64,000 bases of DNA. It comes from Diprion similis (lineage: Eukaryota > Arthropoda > Insecta > Hymenoptera > Diprionidae). A program made the position numbers and the translations under genes. Under the pieces are notes generated by a model. That model saw only the letters and a list, made by a program, of their open reading frames with translations, made no database searches and was not told the DNA's origin. Shown in pieces: positions 11,810 to 24,984 of the stretch. The stretch is taken from contig NC_060110.1 of the NCBI RefSeq assembly GCF_021155765.1, positions 24,388,001-24,452,000 of the forward strand. The letters run 5' to 3'. How positions within the stretch are numbered: position 1 is the first letter of the stretch; each line of letters opens with the position of its first letter.

Positions 11810-12997
11810 ATGGTAGGTGAATCGTGTGTTTTACTTTACGGAGTTTCATCCATCAGCATCGACTTGCAAAACGAATAGATTGATTTTCTAAATGGAATTA
11901 TATCATAATCAAATGACTCGAGCATTATTTTTACATTCATATTTCACTTCAATCGCCAGTTCGCGATCGCGTTCTAAGGGACGACATGACAGACGGTCAC
12001 CATAACCTCGAAATCCTGTGCTGATGCTAATAAACGTTGATACGCTGTTCAAGAATCAGTTACCAACGTGGGGACTAGATAAGATGGACAATTCAAAAGA
12101 TTTCATGTTCCGCGCTAAGTTTTTACTCGACGTGAACATCTCATGGGACTTTTCAGTCTGCATTTTACACAGGTACCTGCATCCTCAGTTCAACTTTTAA
12201 CTTTCGTTACCTTTACAGGTGAACGTACCCAAACAGAGGCGCACGTTCTGCAAGAAGTGCAAGGTCCACAAGCCGCACAAAGTCACCCAATACAAGAAAA
12301 GTAAGGAAAGGCATGCGTCTCAGGGCCGAAGACGTTATGATCGTAAGCAGCAAGGTTTCGGAGGTCAAACGAAGCCCATTTTCAGAAAGAAGGTACGCAG
12401 TCTTATTTAAATTTACTGAAACCTTGTTTTTTTATATTCCTGGAGTTGTCATGCTTGAAGCTTCTGCAAAACTGGACTATTCGATCAGTATTCTATAACC
12501 CAAACAGCATTTTATTGATTGATGTAATTTTTCTTGCAGGCTAAGACCACGAAGAAAATTGTGCTAAGGATGGAATGCACTGAGTGCAAGTACAGAAAGC
12601 AAATCCCGCTCAAGCGATGCAAACATTTCGAGCTGGGAGGTGATAAGAAGAGGAAGGTGGGTCTTCGAAAACCTAGTATATCTAGATCGTTTTAAATTCG
12701 GTGCTGAGATGTGTGGAAATTGATCGGAAATAGTTAGACTTGTTCAAGTCCTTGCTGCGATTCAAATAATCTCAAAATAGTCTCAAAACTTCAGACAGTG
12801 AGATTTCAGAAGCGATTGAAACATTTATGGAAATTACAGTTTTATGCGAATTTAAAAAATTTGTCCCCAGAAACTTTTACCCACAACTTGCGCACCTAAA
12901 CTGAATGGAAGTGACATGCATAAAAATTAATTTAAACCAGTAACCAATTGTAAAACATTTTGTTTTCTGTTTACAGGGCCAGATGATCCAGTTCTAA
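11810..12997 (+). CDS. RpL36A: 60S ribosomal protein eL42 (L36A/L44)
   Basis: Complete gene, four coding exons: 11810-11812 (the ATG alone, followed by GTAGGT), 12219-12392, 12540-12656 and 12977-12997. All junctions are phase 0 with GT-AG borders. The 104-residue product starts [16 protein letters not shown], includes [19 protein letters not shown] and ends GGDKKRKGQMIQF, matching eL42 over its whole length. Two CxxC pairs, near the N-terminus (CKKC) and in the third exon (CTEC), form the family's zinc-binding ribbon. eL42 sits in the large subunit at the E-site, where it contacts the tRNA CCA end. The split of the start codon from the rest by an intron is common in ribosomal protein genes. 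The pyrimidine-rich start region suggests TOP-type translational control. I looked for box C/D or H/ACA snoRNAs in the introns and saw none I could support. Confidence 0.97.
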
Positions 12998-13033
12998 ACC
13001 TTGCGTTTAAGATTGTAACTATATAAACAAAAA

Positions 13034-13039
13034 AATAAA
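13034..13039 (+). promoter_or_regulatory. Poly(A) signal of RpL36A
   Basis: AATAAA, repeated as AATAAAATAAAT, starts 37 nt after the RpL36A stop codon. It is the obvious 3' end signal. Confidence 0.75.
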
Positions 13040-13065
13040 ATAAATCGTTCAAGATTTGAAATGTG

Positions 13066-13071
13066 TTTATT
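13066..13071 (-). promoter_or_regulatory. Candidate distal poly(A) signal of WASHC3
   Basis: AATAAA on the minus strand lies about 175 nt past the WASHC3 stop. A nearer copy overlaps the region just after the stop (13239-13244). If the distal copy is used, the WASHC3 3' end comes within about 30 nt of the RpL36A signal on the other strand. Confidence 0.4.
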
Positions 13072-13245
13072 TACTAAATGGTTATATCAAACAATAATGC
13101 ATACATTACGTTTTTTTTCCTTTTCTATCAACTGGGTGTGCCAAAATTTTTGCAGCATGACAAAAATTTTACTTTGAGAGCGCTGTGAATACTCTTTGCA
13201 CCTTACTGTTTCATATGCACACTTCTTTTAGTCTTCAGTTTATTA

Positions 13246-14835
13246 TCAAGCATCATCCTCATCGGTAGTTGTATTTGTTTCAATTATTTCCGTTATTGGA
13301 ACCAGCTGATCCGGATTACTGTTTGAACATCAAAGTGTGTTAAATTCTTAGTTACACATTCCGTGAATGTGGTCTATATTTAGTATACCTTGAAACAAGG
13401 CACACATTTTTAAACTATTGGCATCCTTAATACATAATCAAACTATTCAAGCAAGTAATTTGAAGTAATTTTGGAATGAATCTGCCGATTCCAAAATATC
13501 TGCATTTGTATTGTCGAGGAAATATAAAAGAGATTACATGATGGATCTTGAAAAAATATTACGTATTGACAAACTAAAAGAAAGGCTAAAATAGGCTTGT
13601 GAGGTTCGTTTGAAAATTTAAGATGTAAAACAAATTCATGTATAAATAGTGTAAATATTAAATGTTAAAAGAGTTACTTGCTGGAAATACTCACTCTAGC
13701 AAAAGTGGATCTAGACCCTCTTGTTTCATTTTCAATTTGACAGCCTGCGCGGGTACGCCAAACTGAACCATTTTAAAAAATTTTGCATATCGAGGATCTT
13801 TACTGATAGGTTGTGTGTTACTAATTTGATCTTTTTCATCAGTGGATTCAGCTTTCACCTCTTCAACCACATCTGGTTGATCTTGTTCCATCAATTTCAC
13901 TTCTTGATTGTTTGATTCAGTGGTTGGTGGAGAGTCAGTCTTTGTTGGAAAGTCAATTTCTGGTATTGACGCAAGCTGATAGAAGGGCACAGCGTCTTAT
14001 TTGAGTTATTCACACACATATTATTTGAAGTGAAAGTACAAAGTAGACTTGACACTTGCGAACATTCTCTCTGTGGTAATGTGCAATTCTAAATGAGGAT
14101 CTTAAGATAACTAGTAGTAGTAGTTTCGCTTACCCTAGATTCAAGGATTCCTAGTGACGCTTCTACTTTTTGCAATTTATTCTCAAACTCGAACAGTTTT
14201 TCCTCGCAAGACAGAGCGAACTTGTTTAAAAACGTTACTGTATGTATAATAAAATGATTAACGAATGTGATAGTTCTTTTCTGATGAATCGCCGGGACCT
14301 AAAAACAGGTATTATTTTTTAATTGGACATGGTAATGGACATTCAAAATCCAACTACACAAGTTTTCGATTTTGATAATTCTGTTCAGGCTAAGCGCATT
14401 AAATGTTGATGATCTATTTATGCCAGGTAAACCTCTTGACCCTACAGGTCATATGAACGTCATTTTGGATAATTACACCATAAGTACCCAGATTCAAGTA
14501 ACTGACAGGCCCAAAATCTAGTTTCATTACGCACATCGCTACACAAAGAAAACTAATTCTAATTGGCTCCCAAGTAATTAGTAGAAGTCAACCGAGCGCA
14601 GAAAATGTTGGTATATGAGAAACGCGATTATCGTAGATGACTTAGCAATTGATATGTAAATTAATAAAAATTTGTACTGTCAAATGAAAGTGGATGAGGA
14701 AATTTCTGACATTGAAACCGAGGGACGAAAGATATAGTGTTGTACCTAGTATAAAGGACTAATTTGGGTAATAAATTAACTAACCTTAGTAAAGTCAACG
14801 GTAGGTTCGATTATCGGAATCCCGTAATCGTTCAT
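13246..14835 (-). CDS. WASHC3: WASH complex subunit 3 (CCDC53)
   Basis: Complete minus-strand gene of four coding exons: 14835-14785, 14298-14134, 13975-13695 and 13318-13246. Junctions are phase 0, 0 and 2, and all keep frame. The 189-residue product is close to the 194 of the human protein. It starts MNDYGIPII, continues VPAIHQKRTITFVNHFI and HTVTFLNKFALSCEEKL, and contains KDPRYAKFFKMVQFGVPAQ followed by KMKQEGLDP; these are the conserved blocks of CCDC53. Residues 18-75 form the predicted coiled-coil helix, and the acidic, Gln/Thr-rich middle is variable in the family. WASHC3 is the small subunit of the WASH regulatory complex, which activates Arp2/3 to make branched actin on endosomes for retromer-linked sorting. 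The tail ends in DEDDA. The gene is tandem with the kinase upstream of it and convergent with RpL36A. Confidence 0.95.
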
Positions 14836-15811
14836 GTTGCACAGTTTGCTAAGAAGAGAGGAAATATTTTAAAATGTAACCTAGAGTCTCCTAAGGTGAC
14901 GACTTCTGATAGTCAACTGATTTCTGACATTTCTCCATTTGACGTACGATTTGACGTTTCGTTCCAAGAGACCCTCTGGCAGACACTGGCGGAGTCACCC
15001 ACGCTTGATGACAAATTTGCGCGCTATATTTGAACAGACTACTTACGTGATCTTGTAAGCAACTCTAATAATTCATCAATCAACACATTTAACTTGTTTT
15101 TAACACACAATGAATGGAATTTGAAGCGGCGAATTTTTGTAGCTCACACGGCTTTGCAGTATCAGTTGAAAAAATAAACCTTACAAATCCCACCACACAA
15201 TACGAATGACCAAATAAATCGAATTTAAATATATCCGCGCCTATAATTGCACATTTTCTAATTAACTATGACAAAGGTATAAAGTGTTTGAAAAAAAGTC
15301 TATCGACATCGAAGTAGTTCAAATTTCCTCTTTAAACGGTGTATCTTTATTATGAAAAACGCTGCCGTATCACAAAATCTAATTGATAATTATCGTTGAT
15401 ATTAATGCATTATTCATACAATATAGTAGTGTGTATAGCTTATAAAACAACAATAGATTGTTAGTAATCTCTATAAACGTCCGCATAAACTAAATTTGCA
15501 AGCCTGAAAGATTACAGACATATATTATGATAGATGCGCAGTGTTCTTTGGTGTTATTCTAGCCGGACTTAATTGTGCTTATCAAATAATATACATATAT
15601 TTATACCTTCTGCCCATAATTATGCATAAATAATTATATTATTTTATTCTTCTGAATCCAAATTTTTCCTGTCAATAATCAGTTCTCTCTATAATTACAG
15701 AATAAAATATGACAACCTAGTCAATCGTTTCACGTTAAGCATGCAATAGGCCTGTCTGTGGTCGCACAAATTGTTATTTCACACATCTATATGCGTAATG
15801 TTCGAAATTAT
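14836..15811. other. Intergenic region between WASHC3 and the kinase gene
   Basis: AT-rich. The part near 14836-15050 should hold the WASHC3 promoter and 5' UTR. The part near 15640-15811 should hold the kinase 3' UTR; TTTATT at 15643-15648 would be its AATAAA on the minus strand. An open frame on the plus strand at 14764-15033 overlaps WASHC3 exon 1 in antisense and looks like chance. Confidence 0.5.
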
Positions 15812-18534
15812 TCATTTTCTCATTGACGATTGCTGAGGTACAGTGGCTTGGTAATTCGTCCGATACACTCGTTTTCGCTGAGCCTCCTTCCGTAGATGAA
15901 CCAAATTAGAATCAACTTTAGCTGCAACGTGACTGAAGTCCGGCAAGCGAGAAGAGAGGCGACGGCGCTCAGAGTTCACGAACTTCTTTTCAACGACTCC
16001 GGTGGACTCTGTCGACGAATTTCTCACAGTTTTCCTACATAACGTATGCGATTAATGGGTCATGTACACTAAGTAAGATACCAATAAACGTACGATACAG
16101 TTTGATTGACCGTGTCTTTAGGGATGTTGGAGGTGGTGTTGGGGTCGGAGACTCGGACCGTCTGTCCAACGGATACTTCGGTTTCCGAAACTCTTCCCAA
16201 GTTGGAGTTGGCCGCGGTCGATGGTTTCGCCGATTCCCGAAATTTGTATTTGCTGTGGGGCCAGTCTTTCGCAGATTTCTCGCTGCAAAGACTCATTCTC
16301 GAAGACCTTCGCCCTGCAGCCAAGCGAGGTGGCTCATCGTGCACGGCAGGAATGAAGCGCGCAGAATTGACCGCTTGAGAACTCTCTTCGGTCTTGTTTG
16401 AATTTCCTTGATCCGGCGTTTCCTGTGAACAATTCTTAATTGCGGCGCAATTTTCTGCTGCGATGAATTTCGCTGCTGGATGAAAAGATTTAGTTTCATC
16501 TAACCAGGGTGTTAGAGCTCCGCAGATTCATTTGTTTTATAGTTATAGTACATACAGATCAGCTCCAGGAATTACCTTACCATCATTTCCGTCCTCCACA
16601 TTCTCATCATGTCAAGAACGTTCGAAGAGTGAGCTTGGAGCATCGAATGATTACCCTGTGGGGCAGGTGAAGGAATTTTTTTCAGAGAGAATTAAATCAC
16701 CTTTGATGCATTGCGATAAACGTTTACGTATTGGTTCATGCTTACGGCTATCCAGGGGTGATTTTCAACCTCAGCTGCGGTAACGCGAAACGCCGGATTC
16801 TTCTGAAGCATTTTGCTCAGCAAATGCTTTGCTCCTTCTGAGCAAGGTAAACCTTCGGTCAGAAGTAATGGAAGTATAAGTTTCAGTGTAGTTTATCATG
16901 ATTTAATCTATCAACGTGCGATACAATGTTATTACATTATTACACCTAAATATAACACGAGAGTGATCCTAAAATTCGTTCAAAAGTTACTGTACACGGT
17001 TCGTGAATCACATCTACGCACCCGAAAAGTCAAGCTCTTGTGTTTTAACGAGCAAATGAAGGTGCTGATCGTTCGTAGAGTAAAATGGAAACTTCCCAAC
17101 CAGCAGGACGTACATTATAATTCCCATGGACCAAACGTCGCACTGCTGGCTATAAGATTTAGTGGCTATCATTTCTGGCGCTGTGTGAAGAAGACGTTGG
17201 CGATAAGAATCCGTTTTTAATCAAAATGAAATAAATTTGAACACCTATATTGTACTCAAATGTCTTGTATTGGATCCGAGTAAGCTATTATTAGCGAATG
17301 AGTAATATTATGTAATATTATATAAGACTATCCTGATCAGGGTATAATATTTTTAATAGAATTTATTTACCCATGTAAGTAAGCGTGCCGCAACAATCAT
17401 GCAACATGGTTTCGTATCCCGTACCACCCCGCACCGCACTAAGTCCAAAGTCCGTTACTTTTATATGTAAATCGTCGTCCGGATTTTGCGGATTCGCAGC
17501 GATCAGAATATTTTCCAACTTCAGATCACGATGAACGATGTCTGTACAGATATGTTTTGAAAATAGTATAAGACAATCGAGAACCTTTGTACAGAATATA
17601 TGCAATCGATCCTTAACAAATTAATACATGATATATACCTTACTACTTAACTACAGGCATGTTTCTTTGCAGTGATCAATTAACAGGTTTGAATACTTCT
17701 GATATACAGTTTCGAAACGAGTCTCAGGTTGAAATGGAAGCATTCGAAAATCGGAATAATCAAAGCTATTTAGGTGCTCCAGGAATTTAGCGGTTTAATG
17801 GTTTAGAGCCACATTAACAATACGCTTTATAACTATAAGCACTTCAAAGGATGATACCTATATTGATGGGTGTATACTGCAATAATTTCACTGACCGTTT
17901 TTGTGTAAGTAGGAAAGAGCACCAGCCAAGCTACGAATAACGGTTAATGTTTCCTTTTCTTCGAAGCGTTTCTTCGCTTTAAAAGTCTTTGCTAACGACC
18001 CCGTGCAAAGCTCGAATATTAAATAAATTGCCTATGAACGAAAAACTGATTCTTTAGTATATAGTATCTAGTAAAAATATTAGTAAAATTTTATAAATAT
18101 CTCTGAACCAATTGTAACATAGGCGTTACTCGAAAATTATTTTCACCTTCGGTGATTCGAAGACTCGGTCGAGGAGGATTATGTTCGGATGATTGACCAA
18201 TTTTAGAATATGGATTTCCCGTTCGACGAGCATTATTCTGGAGGCACCAGCCTAATGAAAATAACTTAGTGGTCCACATGAGAATTGAGTATACAATGAT
18301 CTTTATTATGTAATAAATATTTGAACGTACTTGAGACTTATTGATAATTTTAACCGCCCAATTAATCCCCGTTCCTTTGTGACTCGCTTTAACGACAGTA
18401 CCGAAGCTTCCTTTCCCTAAAATCTCACCGAACTCGTAGATCCTCTGCAATTCAGCGAGGTCCGTAATTCTTTTATGGATCAAATCTCGCTCTTTCAATT
18501 TAGTCGAGTGCGTTGATGAATGTTTTTGAAACAT
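15812..18534 (-). CDS. Serine/threonine protein kinase, STK33-like
   Basis: Minus-strand kinase with clear exons at 18534-18331, 18251-18147, 18031-17896, 17541-17371, 17180-17022 and about 16852-16730. Phases join correctly (0, 0, 1, 1, 1). Visible landmarks are the glycine loop GKGSFGTVV (residues 41-49), AVK lysine (K62), VEREIHILK (helix C), HRDLKLEN (152 onward), DFG (179-181), APE (206-208), the DVWSMGIIMY helix and the C-lobe end NPAFRVTAAEVENHPW. Wording around HRDLKLENI, KVTDFGL and YSQQCDVWS is closest, from memory, to vertebrate STK33 in the CAMK group. All catalytic residues are present, so it should be active. The tail is unclear: 16499-16293 is open in one frame and 16440-16069 in another, and a last Arg/Lys-rich segment ends in a stop at 15812. 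I could not decide which splices are used. It is divergent from TNPO3. STK33 work in mammals points to vimentin and sperm flagella; the insect role is unknown to me. Confidence 0.82.
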
Positions 18535-19073
18535 AAGTTTGATCTTTTTACCCCGTAACCTGTGCCTGTCATGTCAAAACTGAAAATGTGACAGCTTTCG
18601 CTAAGTTACTAAATAAAAAATTACTGCTCTCCGATGATTAAACGCTCTCAACACATCAGTGTGTGCGATTATTTCTAAGAATTAATAGGAACCTTGTATC
18701 GTTATTAATAAGGAGTTACGGTGTTGATAATTTGACAACAGTGATTATAGTGTCCAATCTTTCGACCGTACTTTAGTGTAAGGTGAATTTAAATTGATCG
18801 CGCGCTTGGTCGATGGGAAAGGAAATTTTTTTACCGTCTGGTCACCAGCCCCATCTGTAAATTGAGACGGAAAATTTCGTTGACTCTGAAGGTTGTTGCG
18901 TGGTGCAGCATGTACCGGCACCGTTGCAGCAGACTCTCCGAAAAACAAGAAGTGAAGACAGGACAGGCCGCGGATGATGACCAATATCGTCGTCCAAGAA
19001 CGCCTGTGAATTTGTTGTGACAGAGATTTTCTTATGTATGGAGAATATTTAGGGGAGAATTATTTTTTAAATT
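18535..19073. promoter_or_regulatory. Divergent promoter, kinase and TNPO3
   Basis: Only 539 bp separate the two facing-away start codons, so both promoters and both 5' UTRs must lie here unless there are upstream noncoding exons. The GC-richer core is at about 18780-18990. No TATA box or named motif is obvious. Confidence 0.5.
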
Positions 19074-22000
19074 ATGGATTCATCGCCTTCCTTGGAAACT
19101 GTCTATCAGGCTGTGTTTTCCCTTTACAACAACCCAAACCCAGCCGAGAAGGAAAAGGCCTCGGTATGGCTGGGGGAGCTACAAAGTTCCGTGAGTATTA
19201 ACCTTAGTTTATTGAAAATGTCACACCTAACGAGTAGTTTTTCGTTCCGGGAGAACCCATCGGCCCTCGTATTAAATTTAATCTCACTACAATCCCGATT
19301 TGAGATTCGGAACGTCAAAAGTTGTGTGCACAATCACACGTCATAACCTGTAATTTCCTCGGACGTCGACCACTTTTTTGATCCTGGCACATGCCCTCTA
19401 GAAAAAAAAGAGACAAAATTAATACTTGATTGGTAAGAAGCTGATAATAATGACGAAGTTTAAATTGAATTCAAAACTCGTCATGCTAAAAGATGCCTGA
19501 TGTTTGGAAATCGAAACGAAATTTATATGCAATTTCTTCATCAACCGACAAGTGCATATTAAAATCTCTTTTTTTATTGCTGGATAAATAAGTAGTTCAT
19601 TGTGTTAGAAAATTAAAACTGAAGATTTAAGATTTTTGGAATTGGAATTTTGAAAAAAAATTATTTCCCTGCATTTCATATTTGTAGCTGAGGAGCGTGT
19701 AGGAAAACTTAAACTCTTGTTTCTACAGGTGTTTGCATGGAAAGTAGCGGACGAAATGTTGCAGCAAAAACGAGATGTAGAATCTTGTTACTTTGCTGCA
19801 CAGACCATGCGTACAAAGATACAATTATCATTTCACGAACTGCCTGCAGAGGCTCACAATTCGTTGAGGGACTCTTTGATGAATCACATATCTCAGATAA
19901 ACGAGCACACCAGCAACGTCATCGTTACACAGGTGTGCATGAATTATACAATTGACAAGGGCCCATGGAATTTCAAATATTTTGCCTTGAATGATAGCCA
20001 ATTATTTTTCATTGGTATTTTGAATTTTTTTCCTTCTCTGTCTCGGTATATTAAGACTTTCTTTACTTCTAGCTATGCTTAGCACTTGCAGATCTCACTC
20101 TGCAAATGTGCTCATGGCAAAAGCCAGTCGTTGATTTAATCAACAGGTTTGGCGGTGCCACAGCTAGCTTATGGCCACTCTTAGAAGTTATGACGGTCTT
20201 ACCGGAAGAAGTCAACTCCAGATCTCTCAGGTGAGTTGCTCATATTTAACATAAAAAACAAACTTGTATGTATTTTCTAAAATCCCTTGAAAATCTGATG
20301 TTTAAATAATGCTAAATAACTGAATACATTGTTTCACCCTTTAGATTAGGTGCTAACCGGCGTCAGCATATTATCATGGACCTTAATGCTAGTGCCGATA
20401 CGGTTACAGAGTTCTTGGTGAGTATTTTATTAATTTTTACTACTTTGTGCTTGTTTATTTATAGATCCAACATTTGGCTGTTAAAAAATCCCCAACTTTG
20501 GCTAGGACAATTTCCAAAAATTGTGCCTTTGAGATCTGTATATTGCGTTTTGAAAAAATCAATTGTAATTATGAAACTAAAGTTAGTTCTGGTAGTGGGA
20601 CATTCAATGAATTGATACTTTTCTTGGCAGAAAGTTTGCTTAGAAAACTGTGGGGACAATGCACAAATTCAGGTCAGGATCCTTCGATGCTTTACCAGCT
20701 GGGTAGCAGTTCATGCGATATCCCTTCAAGCTGTCGGAACCAGCGACGTTGTGGCGTACGCTTTCCAGGTAAACTAAACTCTGTGGTTACTGAAGAGTGT
20801 GAAATTTTTGTATTAACGAAATTTCAAATCACAATTGGAATGCTCATATTATTTCTCATTTGGTGATGGGAACACATAGGAATAAAAGTTCATTTCAATT
20901 TTTTAAAGTCTTTGCTTGTTGTAAATTTTGCTTGATCATTTGTGCAGGTGCTCGGTAACCACATGACAGGATCACAGCTACATGAAGTAGCCACAGATTG
21001 TGTCTGTGTTTTGCTGCAGTCATTGAAAGACGAAGGCTGCACGAATCATAGCCAAAGTAACGGCGAGATAGAAATGCAACTGCAGCAGCTTCAACTGTGT
21101 GTCTTCACTAGCGTGATGAATCTTGAACAGCCGTATCACTTATCTGTCGCCCATGAAGATATGGAGAAGTACTTCGAATTCTATTATCTATTTTTTTTTT
21201 CTTGAAAGATACCTATGTATAACATTTCTTTCTCAATTTCGCGAGTTTATTGAATTGATGATTCACTGATACTATTATGCACACTCTATTTTCAACAGAT
21301 CCGTGAATTACTGTCGTATCTTCACGGAACTCGCTGAGTCTTTCTTAGACACAATGGTTAACGGTTGCCTGGAAGGCAAGCAACATTATTCAGTGAAGAT
21401 ACTTGATCTAGTACTCACCTGTGTGGGGCATCACGACTACGAGGTAACATAATGAAAGGGTCCACTACGAACATTTTTCAGTTTTTTACCTCTTTCTATC
21501 ACTCAATGAATTATCTCAAAGCATGTGCCAGATAAATAACATTTCAGCCAATCACTCTTCTCTTGTAGGTCGCAGAGATCACTTTCAACTTGTGGTACAG
21601 ACTGTCAGAAGATCTTTATCAACGAAATAGCGACGATCTTAACACCACTTTTAGACCCCACTTTGAACGACTTGTGGGAGCATTATGCAGGCATTGCCAA
21701 ATGGAACCAGATCACGTAAGTAATGCATTTTATGCATAAGCCTCAAAATTTCTTCGAGACTTTTTGTGAATAACGAAAAAATTTTACCAGTTGGGTCTTG
21801 TCGAGGAAGGTGGAGGCGGCGAGGACTTTGCCGATTTCCGAGGCCGTGTGTCCGAGCTAATCAAGGATGTAGTATTTGTTGTGGGCAGCAGTCACTGTTT
21901 TCGTCAAATGTTCACGGCCTTAACAGGTGCTATAGGGCCACAGGGCCAACAACAAACTCCAACTTGGGACTCAAGTGAAGCAGCACTTTTTGTAATGCAA

Positions 22001-24984
22001 GCTGTTGCCAAGAATATCTTACCGTAAGTCCTTCAAGTCAATATTCACATCGTCTTCTTTGTAAATCAAGATAAACGAGACAAATAAGATCGAACTTGGA
22101 GATTATGCGTGATACTGAAATCTCGTTGTGGATTGGTATCACGATATTGTGTACAATATCTACAATTGAGCATGATCACGTTTAATACCGTAAGTTTTGC
22201 TTTATTGAAAAAAAATATTTTTCTCATTATATTTACAGAGAAGAAAATGACGTGGTACCAAAAGTTGTTGAAGCAATTTTGAATCTACCCGAGAATACGC
22301 ACATAGCTGTACGACACACTAGCATTTTGTTATTAGGAGAACTTTGTGAGTGGATAGAGAGGCACCCCCAGTCCTTGGGTAATAATAACCATCTCGTTGT
22401 TGTATCTCAACCCCTCGTGCTCATGAACAGTGAATTCTGATTGAACCCTCGTACCATTTTAGTGCAGTTGTATTAAATTTCTCCCGTTTAGTTCAAGTTG
22501 CAAGTGTATTGCCCTTCCATATAATTGTACTTATGGATTTCACTGTTGATGGATTTCGGAGACCGAAGAACGAGGAGAGACCAGCTATTCATAAAAATAT
22601 CCTTTTTTGGTTGGAAATGAAAAAATTTTATTCTGATTACCTGTTGATATTAGAGCCGGTCTTGAACTTCCTTCTGGCATGTCTGAGCCAAAGAGGTTTG
22701 GGTGGTGCTGCCTCTGGGGCACTGCAAAGCATTTGTGCCGCTTGTCCTAAGCACATGGCTGGACATTTTCCAGGGCTTCTACAGATTGCACGATCTCTAG
22801 ACAGTTTTGCGATCACCAATGATGCTGCAATTGGGTTGCTGAAGGGTATGATATTTTGCTTTGCACAAATTTTTTCTCTTATTAATCAGTAGTCGAATAT
22901 TTTTCCAAAAATATCTTGTACTGCAGTGTTCTCGCAAATCTGTGAAATGAAAAACATTAAGAAATTGTAACCGATGAGAAACAAATAGAAGTTGTACGAA
23001 CTGCCTTCATTGTAAACAGGTGTTTCTATGATTCTGGCTACATTGCCTCGCGATGAAATTGGCCCAGCAATGAAAGAGCTGTGTTGGATTCAGGCTCGAC
23101 CATTGTGTCAGCTCATTGAATCGAGAGGAATTCCTATTGAGAGAGGAACCAAAGCAGATCCAGTTGTGTGGTTGGATAGATTGGCAGCTATCTTCAGGCA
23201 TACGAATCCTCGCATCGATAACCCAGTCGAACCTCATCCCTGTCAAAGTGTCATCACTGAGGTACTTGAATCTTTACTTACAAGTTAATTTACGAGTACC
23301 ATACACATCAGTAAAGAGACAAGAAAGGAAACGGAATATTTTCTCGGAAAAATACCACACCTTAATTGCAGATAAGAATAGCATTAGGTGCAAATTTTTA
23401 TTCATTTTACACTTCGTAGATGTGGCCTGTACTGTCAAACGCTTGTCATACGTATCAACAAGATTCCAGACTGATGGAAAGGTGCTGTCGTTGCCTCAGA
23501 TTTGCTGTAAGATGTGTTGGCAGGCATTCGTCTCACCTTCTTGAGCCTCTTGTCAAACAGGTATGTGTTGCAATGGAGATTTAAACTTCAACTTGGCTGC
23601 AGAATAATGTCATGTCTCAGAAGAGCTCAAGCCTGTCGACTTCGCATAAATATTGCCTAACAAGTAAAAAAATACTTTTCCAGATCGTAGAACTGTACAG
23701 TAGTCATCAGCATAGTTGTTTCCTGTACCTTGGTTCAATTCTCGTTGACGAGTATGCGACAGACGCAGATTGTGTATCTGGGTTACTGCGTATGCTTGAA
23801 GCTTTCGTTGGTCCTGCCTTTGCAATCCTCCAGCGACCTGATGGATTGAAAAATCATCCAGATACTGTGGACGATTTGTTTCGCCTGTGTGCTAGGTAAC
23901 ACACGCATTTCAACTGCAAATATTTGATTATCATTGATATAAAATAGCAGATACTAAGAATAATTACAGCAAATTTCCAACACTCTCATCAAATTTTTGC
24001 CAACAGGTTTCTGCAGAGAGCTCCAGTAGCATTTTTACACCTAGCGGTTCTCGGAAATGTGGTTGAATGTGCTCTGCTAGCCTGCAGTCTCGATCATAGG
24101 GACGCCAACGCTTCTGTCATGAAGTTTTTCTACGACTTGATACATAGTGGTAGGAATCATGAGGTAAGTAGGTAGTAAAAATAAAGCCTCCAGTTTACTT
24201 ATGTGCGAGAAAAATTGATAGACATTGTTTCATAGATATTGTGATTAATATATTACATAGTAACTAATTCTATAATACAATTCTTAGAGCCAACCTGATT
24301 TTGAGATACGGAAACAGCTGGTTCGAGGAATAGTTAATGATAAGGGACAGACTTTGGTAGCTCGACTCATCCATGCCTCCGTCTTTTCTCTACACTCGTA
24401 CATGCTGTCCGACGTTGCCGAAGTCATCATTGAGCTTGCCCTTGTTGACAGAGAGGTTTGTACATGGTTATTTTATTAATAGCACGAATCAGTGCCAGTA
24501 AAGCGATGAGAACAACTTTCCTAATACTGAGTAATTCATCAAGACTGTCTTGAGATGGGATCAAATATATCTTCACAAGTTGCGAACTTCTGTTGAACGC
24601 AATTTCGTTCGTTTAGTTGGTTTCAAGGTGGCTGGAGGAAGCAATAAAGGCGATGCCAACTCAAAATGCTGGCGGAAGTCCAACAACAACACCTGCTCAG
24701 CTTTTGGAATTTCACAACGCAGTAATGAGGTATTGCTAAGAAACATATGCGTGTGTGTGTGTGTGTGTATTAGTAGCTGGGTAATAATTCATCAGGAAAA
24801 TTCGTTTTTACGGGTGTTACTGAGAGGAATATAAATCGTATTATGTTCAGGGTTTTGCATATGAAGTCATGACCTACCAAATCGATAAGAATTAATTCTG
24901 AATGAAGTTCATTTGTGTTACAGGGCAGACACTCCAAAAACGGTCTCGCATGCTCTACGGAACTTTGCCCGGCTATTTCGTTGA
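19074..24984 (+). CDS. Tnpo3: Transportin-3, SR-protein import receptor (importin-beta family)
   Basis: Complete gene of 18 coding exons: 19074-19190, 19729-19932, 20073-20230, 20345-20417, 20631-20768, 20948-21168, 21299-21443, 21569-21715, 21791-22023, 22239-22378, 22654-22845, 23020-23261, 23420-23560, 23684-23895, 24007-24163, 24288-24455, 24617-24729 and 24924-24984. Lengths sum to 2862 nt, a 953-residue protein (human 923), with every junction in frame. Family landmarks are [71 protein letters not shown] and the end [10 protein letters not shown]. It is a superhelix of HEAT repeats that carries SR splicing factors into the nucleus and releases them on RanGTP. The arginine helix that binds phospho-RS domains is kept ([13 protein letters not shown], residues 690-702). 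A loop with GPQGQQQTP in exon 9 is longer than in human. No break is seen. Confidence 0.97.
24741..24768. repeat. GT microsatellite in the last TNPO3 intron
   Basis: A short run of GT dinucleotides lies shortly after the donor at 24730. Confidence 0.7.
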
